36,529 nucleotides of DNA from a virus. Every line of letters begins with the position of its first letter. Position 1 is the first letter of the stretch. Below are positions 1-8,014 of this stretch, piece by piece. A program made the position numbers and the translations under genes. The stretch spans positions 1-36,529 of the IMG/VR virus record IMGVR_UViG_3300046516_000522; one strand, given 5' to 3'. Below the pieces are notes generated by a model. It was not told the origin of the DNA. It saw only the letters and a list, made by a program, of their open reading frames with translations, and ran no database searches.

Positions 1-933
1 AGGCGATGACTCCGACTCCGACGCAGGTCGATACGGGTGGCTCGATCCAGTACAAGGATACGAACCCGCTGACGAACCCCGGCATCATCGGTATGACGAT
101 GCAGAAGACGCTCGACCCGGTGACGGCATCCTCACCCGTCAATGTTATCGGGCCGAACAACACGCCTGGCGTTGTTCCGCGTGGCGAAATGTGGAACGCA
201 CCTCCGCTTCCGACTGGTGCGAATCCGCAGGGCGCTGGCGCGCCGGCGCCGCTTCCAGGTCAGTCGGCGGCACCTGGGCAACCCGCTAGTCCCCACTTTG
301 TAGCGACCGGCCCCGCAATGGGTGTGCAGGGCTCGAATGACGGCAATGTGCAGACGGTCAATACGCACTGGGGCCAACTGAGCAACGATGCGGCGAACGC
401 ACAGACCAACATCGGTATTGCTCAAAATATCAAGGCATATGCAGATAAGGCTCTGACCGGCAAGCAGGGTGACAAACTCGCTGCAGTCAACGGCATCCTG
501 TCGATCTTCGGGCAGGGCGGCCAGACTGACATCTCGACGGCGACCGACCTGTTGCAGAAAAACATGGCTCGCCTGTCGCTCACTTCCCGCCAGGGTGCGG
601 GCGGCACGGACGCGGCCGGCGCGTTAGCGACTGCGGCGAACCCGCACGGCACGATGACGGCTGCCGCGATCAAGGATGCCGCCGATCAGGTCATCGGTGC
701 TCAGCAGATGGCGCTTTCCGAGCAGAAGATTTTGCAGCCGTACAAGCTGAGCAACGACGTCGCAGGGTATCAGCAGGCTCAGACGCAGTTCAACCAGGCA
801 GCCGACCCGCGCATCTGGCAATTTGCGAACATGAGCCCGCAGCAGCGCGCGAGTTTCAAGGCCGGCATGAGCCCCGCTGACCAGAAGGCGTTCAGCAGCA
901 AGATCCGCACACTTGAAGGGATGGGTGCCATTC
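1..933 (+). repeat. Left copy of a 933-bp diverged direct repeat
   Basis: Positions 1-933 align without gaps to 35597-36529 (offset 35,596). By eye about 70 positions differ. Only about five of these lie in the first 360 nt; the last ~100 nt are much more diverged. Most changes look like third-codon changes and the reading frame is kept. This implies a genome unit of about 35.6 kb whose two ends come from closely related but distinct molecules. Confidence 0.9.
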
Positions 934-938
934 AATGA
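1..938 (+). CDS. P22 gp20-like DNA ejection protein, C-terminal part (5' truncated by window edge)
   Basis: This is the last ~310 residues of a virion ejection protein; the window cuts its 5' end, so the ATG at 6 is internal. The copy at the right end starts at 35029 and shows that residue 192 of the full protein corresponds to this ATG. The visible part is Gln/Ala/Gly-rich with no transmembrane segment or enzymatic motif. The stop (936-938) overlaps the ATG of the next gene, so the two are translationally coupled. Naming rests on gene order (gp7-like, this, gp16-like, tailspike) and on composition, not on a recognised motif. The full protein would be 501 residues, close to P22 gp20. Confidence 0.7.
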   Translation, partial: AMTPTPTQVDTGGSIQYKDTNPLTNPGIIGMTMQKTLDPVTASSPVNVIGPNNTPGVVPRGEMWNAPPLPTGANPQGAGAPAPLPGQSAAPGQPASPHFVATGPAMGVQGSNDGNVQTVNTHWGQLSNDAANAQTNIGIAQNIKAYADKALTGKQGDKLAAVNGILSIFGQGGQTDISTATDLLQKNMARLSLTSRQGAGGTDAAGALATAANPHGTMTAAAIKDAADQVIGAQQMALSEQKILQPYKLSNDVAGYQQAQTQFNQAADPRIWQFANMSPQQRASFKAGMSPADQKAFSSKIRTLEGMGAIQ

Positions 939-3247
939 GCCTTGCCGACGATTTTGATTCGATAGGTGCGGCACCGAAGAAGGGCGGCGCCGCATCGGCC
1001 GCTGCAAAGCCTATCGCTGCGCAGGCTGCGCCGTCATCGTTGGCGGATCAGTTCGACGCGACGCCGATGACGGCGGCCAAGGCACCAGCTCCGAAGCCAG
1101 ACGCAGCGCAGCCGCATGAAACGATGCCGCTTGATATTCTCGGCGGCGCCGTGGAGCCGCTCGCGACGATGGCGACGGGCACAATTGGCAGCGTAGTCGG
1201 TGGAATCGCGCGCCTGGGCTCTGCAGCGCTCGGCAGCAGCTACGACGACGCGAAGGCGACCGGTAACAAGGTAACTGATGCGCTGACCTATCACCCACAG
1301 ACGCAGGGCGGACAGCAGGCATTAGCGGGCCTTGGCGATATGGCAACGAGCGCGAAAAATGCTGTGATGAATTCGCCCGTTGGCCCCGCGCTCACCGCGG
1401 TCGGCAATGCCTACGACAATACGTTCGTGAAGGGCGCACCGAATGCACTGATGGCGACGATCAATGATCAGGTGCCGACGGTCACGGCAAACCTTGTTGC
1501 GCCTGCGGCGCTCGATGCGCTGAAGGGCGCCCCGAATGCACTGCGGGCTGCGATTGCCAAGCCGGCCGCCGCTGTCGAGCGCGTCGAGCCCTCCATACAA
1601 CCGCCCGGCGCCAATCCTCAGCCTGCTGCGCCCGGCCCGACACCCAATGGTCCGCGCCCGGTGCCGCCTTCCTCCGCGGCTCCCGGCGCAGGCGCGACAC
1701 CTGATGCATCGGCGCAGGGCGCAACGCTGCGCGGCGTCGGCGCGGCAGAATCGAACCTCAATCCCTATGCCGGCCAACTGACCGGCGAGGAAGCGGCGCG
1801 CGGCGGAAGTTCTGCGTTCCCGCAGGTGAAGGTGGCGAAGAACGCGGGTGACGTCCCTGCGGATGAGCAGGCGGTGCGCGCGCAGATCGCTAACGAAATT
1901 CTGGGCCCTGACAATGACGCGGTGCGTACTGGCGTCATTACCGGCAACGAAGACGCGCTGCGAAGCGAACACACGTTGTCGCGCAGTTCGGATAACACAC
2001 CAGAACAGGTAGCCTTGCGCGGTCAGATCGCGCGCGAGCAACAGGCGCTGTCGAACTATGCGCAAGACCGGATCGACGCGACAGGCGCAAACCCGAATCT
2101 GATCAACAACGAGCAGCGTGGCCAAGTCATCAATGATGCAGTGCATGGCGACGGGGGGCTTACTGAGTATTTCCAGCAGGCCAAGCAGCAGATCTATGAC
2201 CAGGCTCGTCAGGAGTCGGGTGACAACCCCATCCAGACAAGCCACGTCGATGCGCTGCTGAGCGATCCGCAATTTATCGCTGAGGCTGAGCGTGGAGGCA
2301 ATGCACGTGTCGTGTCGGGCATTACGCGCCTGATGGATCTCGCGCGCAGTACCGGCTTCCGTGACCCGATCACGGGTGAAGTGACGTCTCCGGGCAGCGT
2401 GGCGGCATGGGACGCAGTGCGAAAGTCGAATAACGCAGACTGGAACGACGCGAACGCGCGCACCATTGGCGCGGTCAATCGGGCGATCGATCAGGACATC
2501 GCAGCGGCGGCCGGCTCGGACGCGTACAAGCTCGGCGACGCGATCCACCAGGCGCAGCAGAACATCATGGGCGCGCGCGGGTTCAAGCAGATTTTTGGGG
2601 ACGCGGATTCCAACGGCGTGAAAAGCGGCACGGCTGTTGAGCAGATTCCCGGCCGGCTCAACAACATGCCGATCGATCAGTGGCGCCATATCTACAACAC
2701 GTTAGACGACCTCTCGCGCGGCCAGATCAGCGGCGCACCTGATGGCATCCCCGCTATTCCTAGCGACTTGCAGCAGGCGGCCCAGGCGGCAAAGAATGAA
2801 ATGTCGGGCGCGCTCGCACGGGAAGTGTACGAGCAGGGCGCGGGAAAGTCAGGTGTCTGGAACCAGAATAGCGTCAACAAGACGCTCAACTCGGTCGTCG
2901 GGCAGAAGATTCTGCAAACCTTCCCGCCTGATGAAATAGCGCGCTTCCATACCTTGAACTATGGCGGCCAGATCATGCCTGGTGTGCACTCGTATGAGGG
3001 TGCCGGGCTTCAATCGCAACGCCTGAGCAAAGGAAGCCTGGTCGAGCGGCACGCGCAGAAGATCGGATCAACCGTTGGCGCAACGATTGGCGGCGCAGTT
3101 AGCGGCGGTGCTGCGGCTGGCGTAGGTTCGACCGCTGGTTCGTGGGCTGGCAACAAACTCGCGGGTCGGGCTGCTTCCGGCCGGCTTCAGGGTGAGGCAA
3201 ACAAGCTCGTCGAGGCGATGCGTTCTAACTCAAAGCTCGGTCGATAG
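935..3247 (+). CDS. P22 gp16-like DNA ejection protein
   Basis: This 770-aa protein is probably packaged in the virion and released through the tail to carry DNA across the envelope. It begins with two copies of the motif SLADxFD (residues 2-8 and 35-41), followed by an Ala/Gly-rich hydrophobic stretch (68-100), a Pro-rich linker (about 218-250), a long helical Gln/Asp-rich middle and a Gly/Ala-rich hydrophobic C-terminus (about 706-735). The ATG overlaps the stop of the gp20-like gene. It is the last gene of the ejection block and ends before two terminators and the tailspike, the P22 order. ESNLNPYA at 272-279 recalls a transglycosylase motif, but the rest of that domain is not seen. Assignment is by size, composition and order. 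Confidence 0.7.
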   Translation: MSLADDFDSIGAAPKKGGAASAAAKPIAAQAAPSSLADQFDATPMTAAKAPAPKPDAAQPHETMPLDILGGAVEPLATMATGTIGSVVGGIARLGSAALGSSYDDAKATGNKVTDALTYHPQTQGGQQALAGLGDMATSAKNAVMNSPVGPALTAVGNAYDNTFVKGAPNALMATINDQVPTVTANLVAPAALDALKGAPNALRAAIAKPAAAVERVEPSIQPPGANPQPAAPGPTPNGPRPVPPSSAAPGAGATPDASAQGATLRGVGAAESNLNPYAGQLTGEEAARGGSSAFPQVKVAKNAGDVPADEQAVRAQIANEILGPDNDAVRTGVITGNEDALRSEHTLSRSSDNTPEQVALRGQIAREQQALSNYAQDRIDATGANPNLINNEQRGQVINDAVHGDGGLTEYFQQAKQQIYDQARQESGDNPIQTSHVDALLSDPQFIAEAERGGNARVVSGITRLMDLARSTGFRDPITGEVTSPGSVAAWDAVRKSNNADWNDANARTIGAVNRAIDQDIAAAAGSDAYKLGDAIHQAQQNIMGARGFKQIFGDADSNGVKSGTAVEQIPGRLNNMPIDQWRHIYNTLDDLSRGQISGAPDGIPAIPSDLQQAAQAAKNEMSGALAREVYEQGAGKSGVWNQNSVNKTLNSVVGQKILQTFPPDEIARFHTLNYGGQIMPGVHSYEGAGLQSQRLSKGSLVERHAQKIGSTVGATIGGAVSGGAAAGVGSTAGSWAGNKLAGRAASGRLQGEANKLVEAMRSNSKLGR

Positions 3248-3395
3248 GCTCAAGGATGCCGTAAAGCCAGCTCCACACCCATTCGGTTTCTTTGCCGTCA
3301 CACACTGCCGCATAGATCATCAATGGAATCCATGCCTGAGTGCAGATCACGAGCACCAGCGCTAGCACCTGAAACAGCCATTTAATCGTGTTCAT
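3225..3395 (-). CDS. Small minus-strand membrane protein at the immI position (superinfection-exclusion candidate)
   Basis: A 56-aa protein with a hydrophobic segment of about 26 residues (WLFQVLALVLVICTQAWIPL and following) and a short polar tail, so probably one or two inner-membrane passes. The ATG at 3395 is chosen because GGGGA lies 8 nt upstream; a longer frame to 3503 would read through terminator sequence. It runs against the late operon and its 3' end overlaps the gp16-like gene by 23 bp. A perfect TATAAT on the minus strand (3433-3438) could serve its own promoter, although no clear -35 is visible. P22 places sieA and the mnt/arc/ant genes between gene 16 and gene 9, the same location, so superinfection exclusion is a positional guess. 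No sequence family was recognised. Confidence 0.6.
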   Translation of the reverse strand: MNTIKWLFQVLALVLVICTQAWIPLMIYAAVCDGKETEWVWSWLYGILEPIDRALS

Positions 3396-3408
3396 TTTTT
3401 GATCCCCG

Positions 3409-3431
3409 AGCCCTCCCCGTGAGGGCTTTTT
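3409..3431 (+). terminator. Rho-independent terminator after the gp16-like gene
   Basis: A 7-bp stem (AGCCCTC 3409-3415 with GAGGGCT 3421-3427), a 5-nt loop and a run of five T. It ends the ejection-gene transcript before the tailspike. Confidence 0.8.
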
Positions 3432-3437
3432 CATTAT

Positions 3438-3468
3438 AGGCCACCCGCAGAATGTGGCCTTTTGTTTT
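3438..3468 (+). terminator. Second terminator-like hairpin before the tailspike
   Basis: AGGCCAC (3438-3444) pairs with GTGGCCT (3454-3460), followed by a T-rich tract (TTTTGTTTT). It sits directly before the tailspike ribosome-binding site GAGG. The tandem arrangement suggests the spike is controlled separately or depends on antitermination. Confidence 0.65.
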
Positions 3469-3477
3469 GAGGCGACT

Positions 3478-5301
3478 ATGGGTTCGCAACTCCCTAATGG
3501 CAAACAGCAGTTCGTAACGATCCTCGGGACGCCGCTCGTAGGTGGGAAGGTCTATTTTTACGAGCCGGGAACTGAGACGCCCAAGACCACGTATCAGGAT
3601 TCGGCCCTGACGATCCCGAACACCAATCCGGTTGTTCTCGACTCGCGAGGTCAGGCGGTTATCTGGGGCAGCGGCACCTATCGGCAGGTTTTGGTCGACG
3701 TGTTCGGCGTGCAGATATGGGATCAGATCGTCGAGGATATCGGTGCGCAGATTACAGGTTCGCTTGCTGACCCAGGCGGATCGGCATTGGTCGGATTTCT
3801 ACCTGGCGGCACCAGTTCAGTGACGCGTACCGTGCAGGACAAGTTGCGCGATATCGTCAGCGTCAAGGATTTCGGCGCAAAGGGCGACGGGTCTACAGAC
3901 GATACAGAAGCAATCCGCTTGGCAGATGGTTCCAACATCGCTGCGTACTATTTCCCACCTGGGACCTACTGCGCGAACAATCTGGTGCTGACGAAGCCGT
4001 TCGACATGGACGTCAACGCGGTCATCAAGTACAACGGTTCGAACGATAACGATGTCCTGATCAACTTCAATGGGAACAATGTCGCGCTCGGCAGGGTGAA
4101 CGTCGATGGAAATAGCACGAACCCGCTGGGTCTCTTCACCATCAACGGCAATGGCAATACCGTTGAGGAGGTCAACGCGGCTAATCAGACGTGCCCGGCA
4201 GACGGCATCGCCAACGGTGCGGTGAAGTTCCTCGGCAATGGAAATCTCATCAAGCGGTGTACCGGCGAGAACTTAACCAATGGGGGCAATGCGAATGTGA
4301 GCCTCCCGCAGCTTCTTACGTTCGGAGGGGCATCGAATCAGAACACCTGTGAAATTCTTTATGGCAACAATATTCGCGCGGGCATCGTCGGGTTCTCCAC
4401 CGGCACGATCAACTATGTTGGGCACGCAGAATATACGAACATCAATGACAACGGCTGTTACATGATCATGGGTTACACGTCCGTCAAAACACTTCGATAT
4501 GACGGGGCTGATGAGGTGCTTGTCTCCATCGGTGGTGGAGGCGATTTTGGCACGGTGATTGTTACCTCGGCGGGCGGTGATAACGCGGTTGTTGGAATTA
4601 ACAATAGCAATGCGATAACTATCGGCGAAATCCTTCTGCACGGCCCGAACTCACCCGCAATTATTTTGCGCTCCCGCGGCGATTCTACCCAGGTGTGCGC
4701 ACCCCTGAAGATCGGGCGGATCGCGGGCGGCTTCTTCGGCAATGAGCCTTTCTTTCTGGACGATACCGGGAAGCTGGATACGCTGTCGATAGACTGCGTA
4801 GACATTACACACTTCCTGAATGCGAATAGTTTGACCGGGTCGTGGAGCAAGCTCGATGCGGCACAAAGGCTGAATCTTGGAAAGATCAATATCAAGGTAG
4901 TCGACACGACTAATGGGACTGGCGACCTTCATCTTTCCATCAATCCGGGTCTAAGTTATCCAAGTAATGCCGACACCATATCGGTGAGTATCTTCAACTC
5001 GGATGGCATCACGCCAAATGCGGGGCGACAGTTCTTCGCGGACAATTTTTTCCAGCCGAACATGAGCTACGTCGGCAGCGCAAGTGTCCACAATGTACTG
5101 GCCTCGATACAGAAATCAGACGGCACACTGCCGAGTGGAGGCGGTCTGTTCTCGTCTGCTGTGCCGACTGGGGGAACCTGGAAGCGTGGACAGCACATTT
5201 GGAGATCATCCCCCAATGCTGGTGCGACGCCTGGGTGGGTGTGCGTAGCGTCTGGAACACCGGGGACCTGGGTTCAGATGGCTCTTTTGCAGAATTCCTA
5301 A
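3478..5301 (+). CDS. Tailspike protein with pectate-lyase-type beta-helix
   Basis: This 607-aa receptor-binding tail protein probably binds or cleaves host surface polysaccharide. Residues 1-95 form a small beta-rich head-binding domain of the kind shared by podovirus spikes (KVYFYEPGTETP, VVLDSRGQAVIWGSG). At 131-142 DFGAKGDGSTDD is the entry signature of the pectate_lyase_3 beta-helix family, and a long Asn/Gly-rich repetitive stretch follows (about 150-480). The start at 3478 is chosen for GAGG 7 nt upstream; an in-frame start at 3454 lies inside a terminator. It follows the gp16-like gene, as P22 gene 9 does. Catalytic residues cannot be assigned by eye, so enzymatic activity is inferred. 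Confidence 0.85.
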   Translation: MGSQLPNGKQQFVTILGTPLVGGKVYFYEPGTETPKTTYQDSALTIPNTNPVVLDSRGQAVIWGSGTYRQVLVDVFGVQIWDQIVEDIGAQITGSLADPGGSALVGFLPGGTSSVTRTVQDKLRDIVSVKDFGAKGDGSTDDTEAIRLADGSNIAAYYFPPGTYCANNLVLTKPFDMDVNAVIKYNGSNDNDVLINFNGNNVALGRVNVDGNSTNPLGLFTINGNGNTVEEVNAANQTCPADGIANGAVKFLGNGNLIKRCTGENLTNGGNANVSLPQLLTFGGASNQNTCEILYGNNIRAGIVGFSTGTINYVGHAEYTNINDNGCYMIMGYTSVKTLRYDGADEVLVSIGGGGDFGTVIVTSAGGDNAVVGINNSNAITIGEILLHGPNSPAIILRSRGDSTQVCAPLKIGRIAGGFFGNEPFFLDDTGKLDTLSIDCVDITHFLNANSLTGSWSKLDAAQRLNLGKINIKVVDTTNGTGDLHLSINPGLSYPSNADTISVSIFNSDGITPNAGRQFFADNFFQPNMSYVGSASVHNVLASIQKSDGTLPSGGGLFSSAVPTGGTWKRGQHIWRSSPNAGATPGWVCVASGTPGTWVQMALLQNS

Positions 5302-5321
5302 GCGAAAAAAAGGTGAATCAC

Positions 5322-5597
5322 ATGGCACTGAAAATAGATACCACGACGCCGCAAGGCATTAATGTAACAAGCGCTTATTGCCGCGTCGAAGGTATCTCCC
5401 TGACGAAAACGGACATCACCTTCACGCTGCGTCGCTACAAAGACAACAGCGGCCTGCCGTTCTTCATGGAGGAACCTTTCGCCGCACCGTATGCGCTGAC
5501 CGGAGTTAATCCGCTCCAGCAGGCCTATGACTACTTGAAGACGCTTCCGGAATTCACGGGTGCTGTCGACGTGCTCGAGGTAGGCCAGCCCCAATAG
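5322..5597 (+). CDS. Small conserved tailspike-adjacent protein
   Basis: A 91-aa soluble protein starting MALKIDTTTPQGI, with alternating beta-type sequence and no cysteine cluster or membrane segment. The ATG at 5322 has an A-rich Shine-Dalgarno-like AAGGTGA about 6 nt upstream; a longer frame from 5199 would overlap the tailspike and is rejected. It lies 20 nt after the spike and before a strong terminator, so it belongs to the tail transcript. A role as a spike accessory or chaperone is positional inference; the family was not recognised with certainty. Confidence 0.7.
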   Translation: MALKIDTTTPQGINVTSAYCRVEGISLTKTDITFTLRRYKDNSGLPFFMEEPFAAPYALTGVNPLQQAYDYLKTLPEFTGAVDVLEVGQPQ

Positions 5598-5620
5598 CGG
5601 CCTGCGATACCTGCTCAGTC

Positions 5621-5645
5621 AAGCCGCCTTCGGGCGGCTTTTTTG
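5621..5645 (+). terminator. Strong Rho-independent terminator after the tail genes
   Basis: AAGCCGCC, loop TTC, then GGGCGGCTTTTTT: an 8-bp GC-rich stem followed by six T. It separates tailspike and partner from the lysis cassette. Confidence 0.9.
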
Positions 5646-5691
5646 TGTCCGTTCGCGCGAAGTGAGAACAATCTCAAACGGGGAGTCCCAC

Positions 5692-5862
5692 ATGCATGAC
5701 ATTGCAGCAAGCGCAGCGAAGGCCGCACCGCCGGTCGGTGCCAACTACTGGCTCTGGCTCACGAATCACGACATCAACTGGTATGTCGCCGCTGCCACGC
5801 TCGTCTATATCGGGCTGCAATCCTATTACCTGATCAAGAACAAAGGCCGGAGGACCGACTGA
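5692..5862 (+). CDS. Small membrane protein, first gene of the lysis cassette (holin candidate)
   Basis: A 56-aa protein with a polar N-terminus and one hydrophobic helix (about residues 27-48, INWYVAAATLVYIGLQSYYL), ending in a basic tail KNKGRR. The ATG at 5692 has GGGGAG 8 nt upstream. Its stop shares a base with the endolysin ATG (5862), so it is coupled to the endolysin. Position and topology suggest a small holin or pinholin, but the third gene of the cassette is also holin-like. One may be an antiholin. No specific family was recognised. Confidence 0.65.
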   Translation: MHDIAASAAKAAPPVGANYWLWLTNHDINWYVAAATLVYIGLQSYYLIKNKGRRTD

Positions 5863-6344
5863 TGAGCAGCTTTGACGATGCATTCGCCGCGCTGATCGGC
5901 AACGAGGGCGGATATTCGAACAACCCGGCGGATCCGGGCGGCGAAACCATGTGGGGCGTGACGGCGCGCATCGCGCGCGCAAAGGGCTATACCGGCGCAA
6001 TGCGCGATCTGCCGCTCGAGACTGCCAAGGCGATCGCAAAGGGCGAGTATTGGGACCCGCTGCACCTCGACGAGCTTGACGGTCGCATCGCCTTCCAGAT
6101 GTTCGACGCCAATTACAACGGTGGGCAGACCGTGCGTTGGGCGCAGCAGGCGAGTGGTGCGGCGGTCGACGGCAAGTACGGCAACGACACCATTGCCGCA
6201 ATCAAGGCCGCCGATCCGCGCGCATTCTGCCTGGCCTTCCTCGCGCTCCGGCTCAAGTATCTGGCAGGCCTGAAGACCTGGCCAACGTTCGGCCGCGGAT
6301 GGTCGAATCGAATCGCATCCAACATGCTCAAGGGAGCAGTCTGA
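5862..6344 (+). CDS. Endolysin, glycosyl hydrolase family 108 (N-acetylmuramidase)
   Basis: A 160-aa peptidoglycan hydrolase. Residues 15-18 are EGGY, the catalytic-Glu signature of GH108 (E15 predicted acid), followed by NPADPGGETMWGVT (21-34). The C-terminal half (from about 95) fits the PG_binding_3 module with DGKYGNDT. There is no signal peptide or SAR helix, so it should need a holin to reach the periplasm. It overlaps the upstream membrane gene by one base and is followed one base later by the GTA-type holin gene. Length matches the family. No separate Rz/Rz1 spanin pair was found in the cassette. Confidence 0.92.
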   Translation: MSSFDDAFAALIGNEGGYSNNPADPGGETMWGVTARIARAKGYTGAMRDLPLETAKAIAKGEYWDPLHLDELDGRIAFQMFDANYNGGQTVRWAQQASGAAVDGKYGNDTIAAIKAADPRAFCLAFLALRLKYLAGLKTWPTFGRGWSNRIASNMLKGAV

Positions 6345-6345
6345 C

Positions 6346-7080
6346 ATGGATCTGAAAACACTCGGAACCGAAATCGCAAAGATCGGCTTGCCGCTGCTTG
6401 GCGCGGCACTCCCAATCCCCGGCGGCATGGCGCTCGGTGCCGCGCTCGCCTCGACCATCGGCGCACCATCGACGCAGCCCGAAGACATCCTCGCGACGCT
6501 CACCGGGAACGCCCAGGCTCTCGCGCAGGCCAAGCAGTTCGAGCTGACGCATCAGGAGACGATGCTGAAGATCACCATGGACGCGCAGACGGCGCAGTTT
6601 CAGGCCGAGGTAAGCGACCGGCAGGACGCGCGCTCGAAGCTGGCCTCCAACGGCGCTCTCTGGTGGATTGCTGCGCTCGTGCTTGTCACGTTCGCGGTGA
6701 TCATGGCCGCGGTGCTCGCCGGATCGTGGAGCCTGCTCGAAGGCGGGATCACGATCAAGGATGTCTCGGTCGTCGCGGCAATCTCGGGCCTCGTTGGCTC
6801 GATCGTCGGTTATGTGGCGGCGAACGCCCAGACGGTCATCAATTTCCTGTTCGGCGGATCGATGGGCAATGAGAAGAATTCGGCCGCGTTGGCAGACAGC
6901 GTGCGCACGTCGACTCAGGCGCTCGCGGTGGGCAATAACACGCCATGGAGCCCGGCCGCTGCTGCGCCGCCGCGGTCGATCTCGCCAAGTAGCACGCCAA
7001 GTGCTGTCGCGGCGCCCGCGGTTGAACAAGACTATGTGCCGTCGCCTGGCGCGCAGGGTGACATCTACCGGGGAAGTTGA
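6346..7080 (+). CDS. Holin of the three-TM GTA type
   Basis: A 244-aa inner-membrane protein. Hydrophobic segments lie at about 14-38, 105-126 and 141-168. A charged amphipathic region (60-100) separates the first two, and a Pro/Ala/Ser-rich tail follows (about 200-235). This layout fits the holin_3TM family first described for gene-transfer-agent release. It is the last gene of the lysis cassette, just after the endolysin. It probably forms the lesion that releases the endolysin, unless the 56-aa upstream protein does so. The extended low-complexity tail is unusual for a holin. Confidence 0.75.
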   Translation: MDLKTLGTEIAKIGLPLLGAALPIPGGMALGAALASTIGAPSTQPEDILATLTGNAQALAQAKQFELTHQETMLKITMDAQTAQFQAEVSDRQDARSKLASNGALWWIAALVLVTFAVIMAAVLAGSWSLLEGGITIKDVSVVAAISGLVGSIVGYVAANAQTVINFLFGGSMGNEKNSAALADSVRTSTQALAVGNNTPWSPAAAAPPRSISPSSTPSAVAAPAVEQDYVPSPGAQGDIYRGS

Positions 7081-7107
7081 TCGAAGCGGCTGAGGCTGTC
7101 GTTACAG

Positions 7108-7311
7108 TTATGACGCGAAATTCAGGGCTTGCGAGATCTGGAGGTGGCGGGTTACCTCGTCTTCTAGTGCGGTGAGGTTGTTCTCGATTTCCTCTGCAGT
7201 CATGCCGCGGAGTCGACCGAGGTGCCGCGCCGCGTGCGTTACATATGCTGCACCGTCGCCGAAGTAGTTGCCGATGCGCTGCATGTCCTGCTGGCGTTTG
7301 CTTTGTTCCAT
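7108..7311 (-). CDS. Lone small minus-strand protein with its own promoter (moron candidate)
   Basis: A 67-aa soluble, mostly helical protein (MEQSKRQQDMQR start; a second amphipathic helix MTAEEIENNLTALEDEV). There are no cysteines, membrane segments or recognisable DNA-binding motif. The ATG at 7311 has AAGAGG 5 nt upstream. It sits alone against the late strand after the lysis cassette and has a perfect TATAAT upstream, so it could be expressed from the prophage. The family was not recognised and function is unknown. Confidence 0.65.
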   Translation of the reverse strand: MEQSKRQQDMQRIGNYFGDGAAYVTHAARHLGRLRGMTAEEIENNLTALEDEVTRHLQISQALNFAS

Positions 7312-7338
7312 TTTTGCCTCTTCTTTTTAGATCGGGCG

Positions 7339-7365
7339 ATTATAAGGTACTCCCACGAAATGCAA
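7339..7365 (-). promoter_or_regulatory. Candidate sigma-70 promoter for the 7311 minus gene
   Basis: On the minus strand TTGCAT (7365-7360) and TATAAT (7344-7339) are 15 bp apart, a little short. The start would fall near 7332, about 20 nt before the ATG. The rest of 7366-7626 shows no supported gene or structure. Confidence 0.5.
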
Positions 7366-7626
7366 TCCGCAGAGCTGGAGTGCCCCGATGGAAAACGGCA
7401 ACGCCGCCGAATACCTGGCTTGAGCGTGCCGCGATCATGGAGATCGTGAAATACTCTGCGTCGTACCGTTTCATTCCCCGCTGTAACCGGACTTGCGCCG
7501 CAGCTCCCGCAGCGCTCAACTACAAGTTGATCATCTGCATGCTCATGGTCGATGAGGCGATGGCCAGAACGTCGGCCCGTTCCTGCGGAATCCCGAAACC
7601 CGGTGTGAAGCGGTTCAGGGAGCGAT

Positions 7627-7857
7627 TCAAATCAGTTCCCCTGCAGCCTGGCGAATCTCAGCCGCCAGTTCTGAGCCGAGCCAGCATACGTTTTCGTGGT
7701 GCTGGGCAGGAAACACTTCCGACTTGGCAGTGTGCGCAAGCAATACCAGCAGCGATTCTAATTGGGTCGCTTTTATTGTGATTGCATCAATCGCGTTATT
7801 GACCCTATTCAGGGTCGTCTGTGCGGCGCGCACTGCATCCTCATTCCAATCCATCAT
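7627..7857 (-). CDS. Small helical hypothetical protein
   Basis: A 76-aa protein starting MMDWNEDAVRAA with an amphipathic helical pattern and a short conserved-looking C-terminus (WLGSELAAEIRQAAGE). The start at 7857 is preferred because AGAAGG lies 5 nt upstream; an in-frame ATG at 7899 has no good ribosome-binding site. It is transcribed away from the ribbon-helix-helix gene at 8015, so 7858-8014 would hold divergent promoters. AT-rich -10-like boxes are present but none is convincing. Function is unknown. Confidence 0.55.
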   Translation of the reverse strand: MMDWNEDAVRAAQTTLNRVNNAIDAITIKATQLESLLVLLAHTAKSEVFPAQHHENVCWLGSELAAEIRQAAGELI

Positions 7858-8014
7858 TGACGCCTTCTGATCACCCTCCCGGGATAGGAGTGATGCCATT
7901 TTGATGCCACAAATAATGCTGTAATGACCTGAATAGACGTTAATAACAACCCTATTTCGATGCTTAAATTGGTAGCAGTGGCGCACGCCAATATCGACCG
8001 ATAGAATCCGCCGC

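Noticed and set aside
1-933. Exact direct terminal repeat as proof of a complete circular genome
   Set aside because: The two ends differ at about 70 positions, so simple circular closure from one molecule is not supported.
1748-1771. ESNLNPYA in the gp16-like protein as a lytic transglycosylase active site
   Set aside because: The first motif fits but the following Gly/Leu/Gln motifs and the domain size of an SLT fold are not present.
5651-5676. TTCGCGCGAA palindrome and TGAGA-ACAA-TCTCA before the lysis cassette as a promoter operator
   Set aside because: Both are short, no -35/-10 pair fits around them, and such palindromes are common in GC-rich DNA.
7245-7781. A 178-codon plus-strand ORF between the lysis genes and the RHH regulator
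   Set aside because: It overlaps two better supported minus-strand genes, lacks a ribosome-binding site and has unstructured composition.
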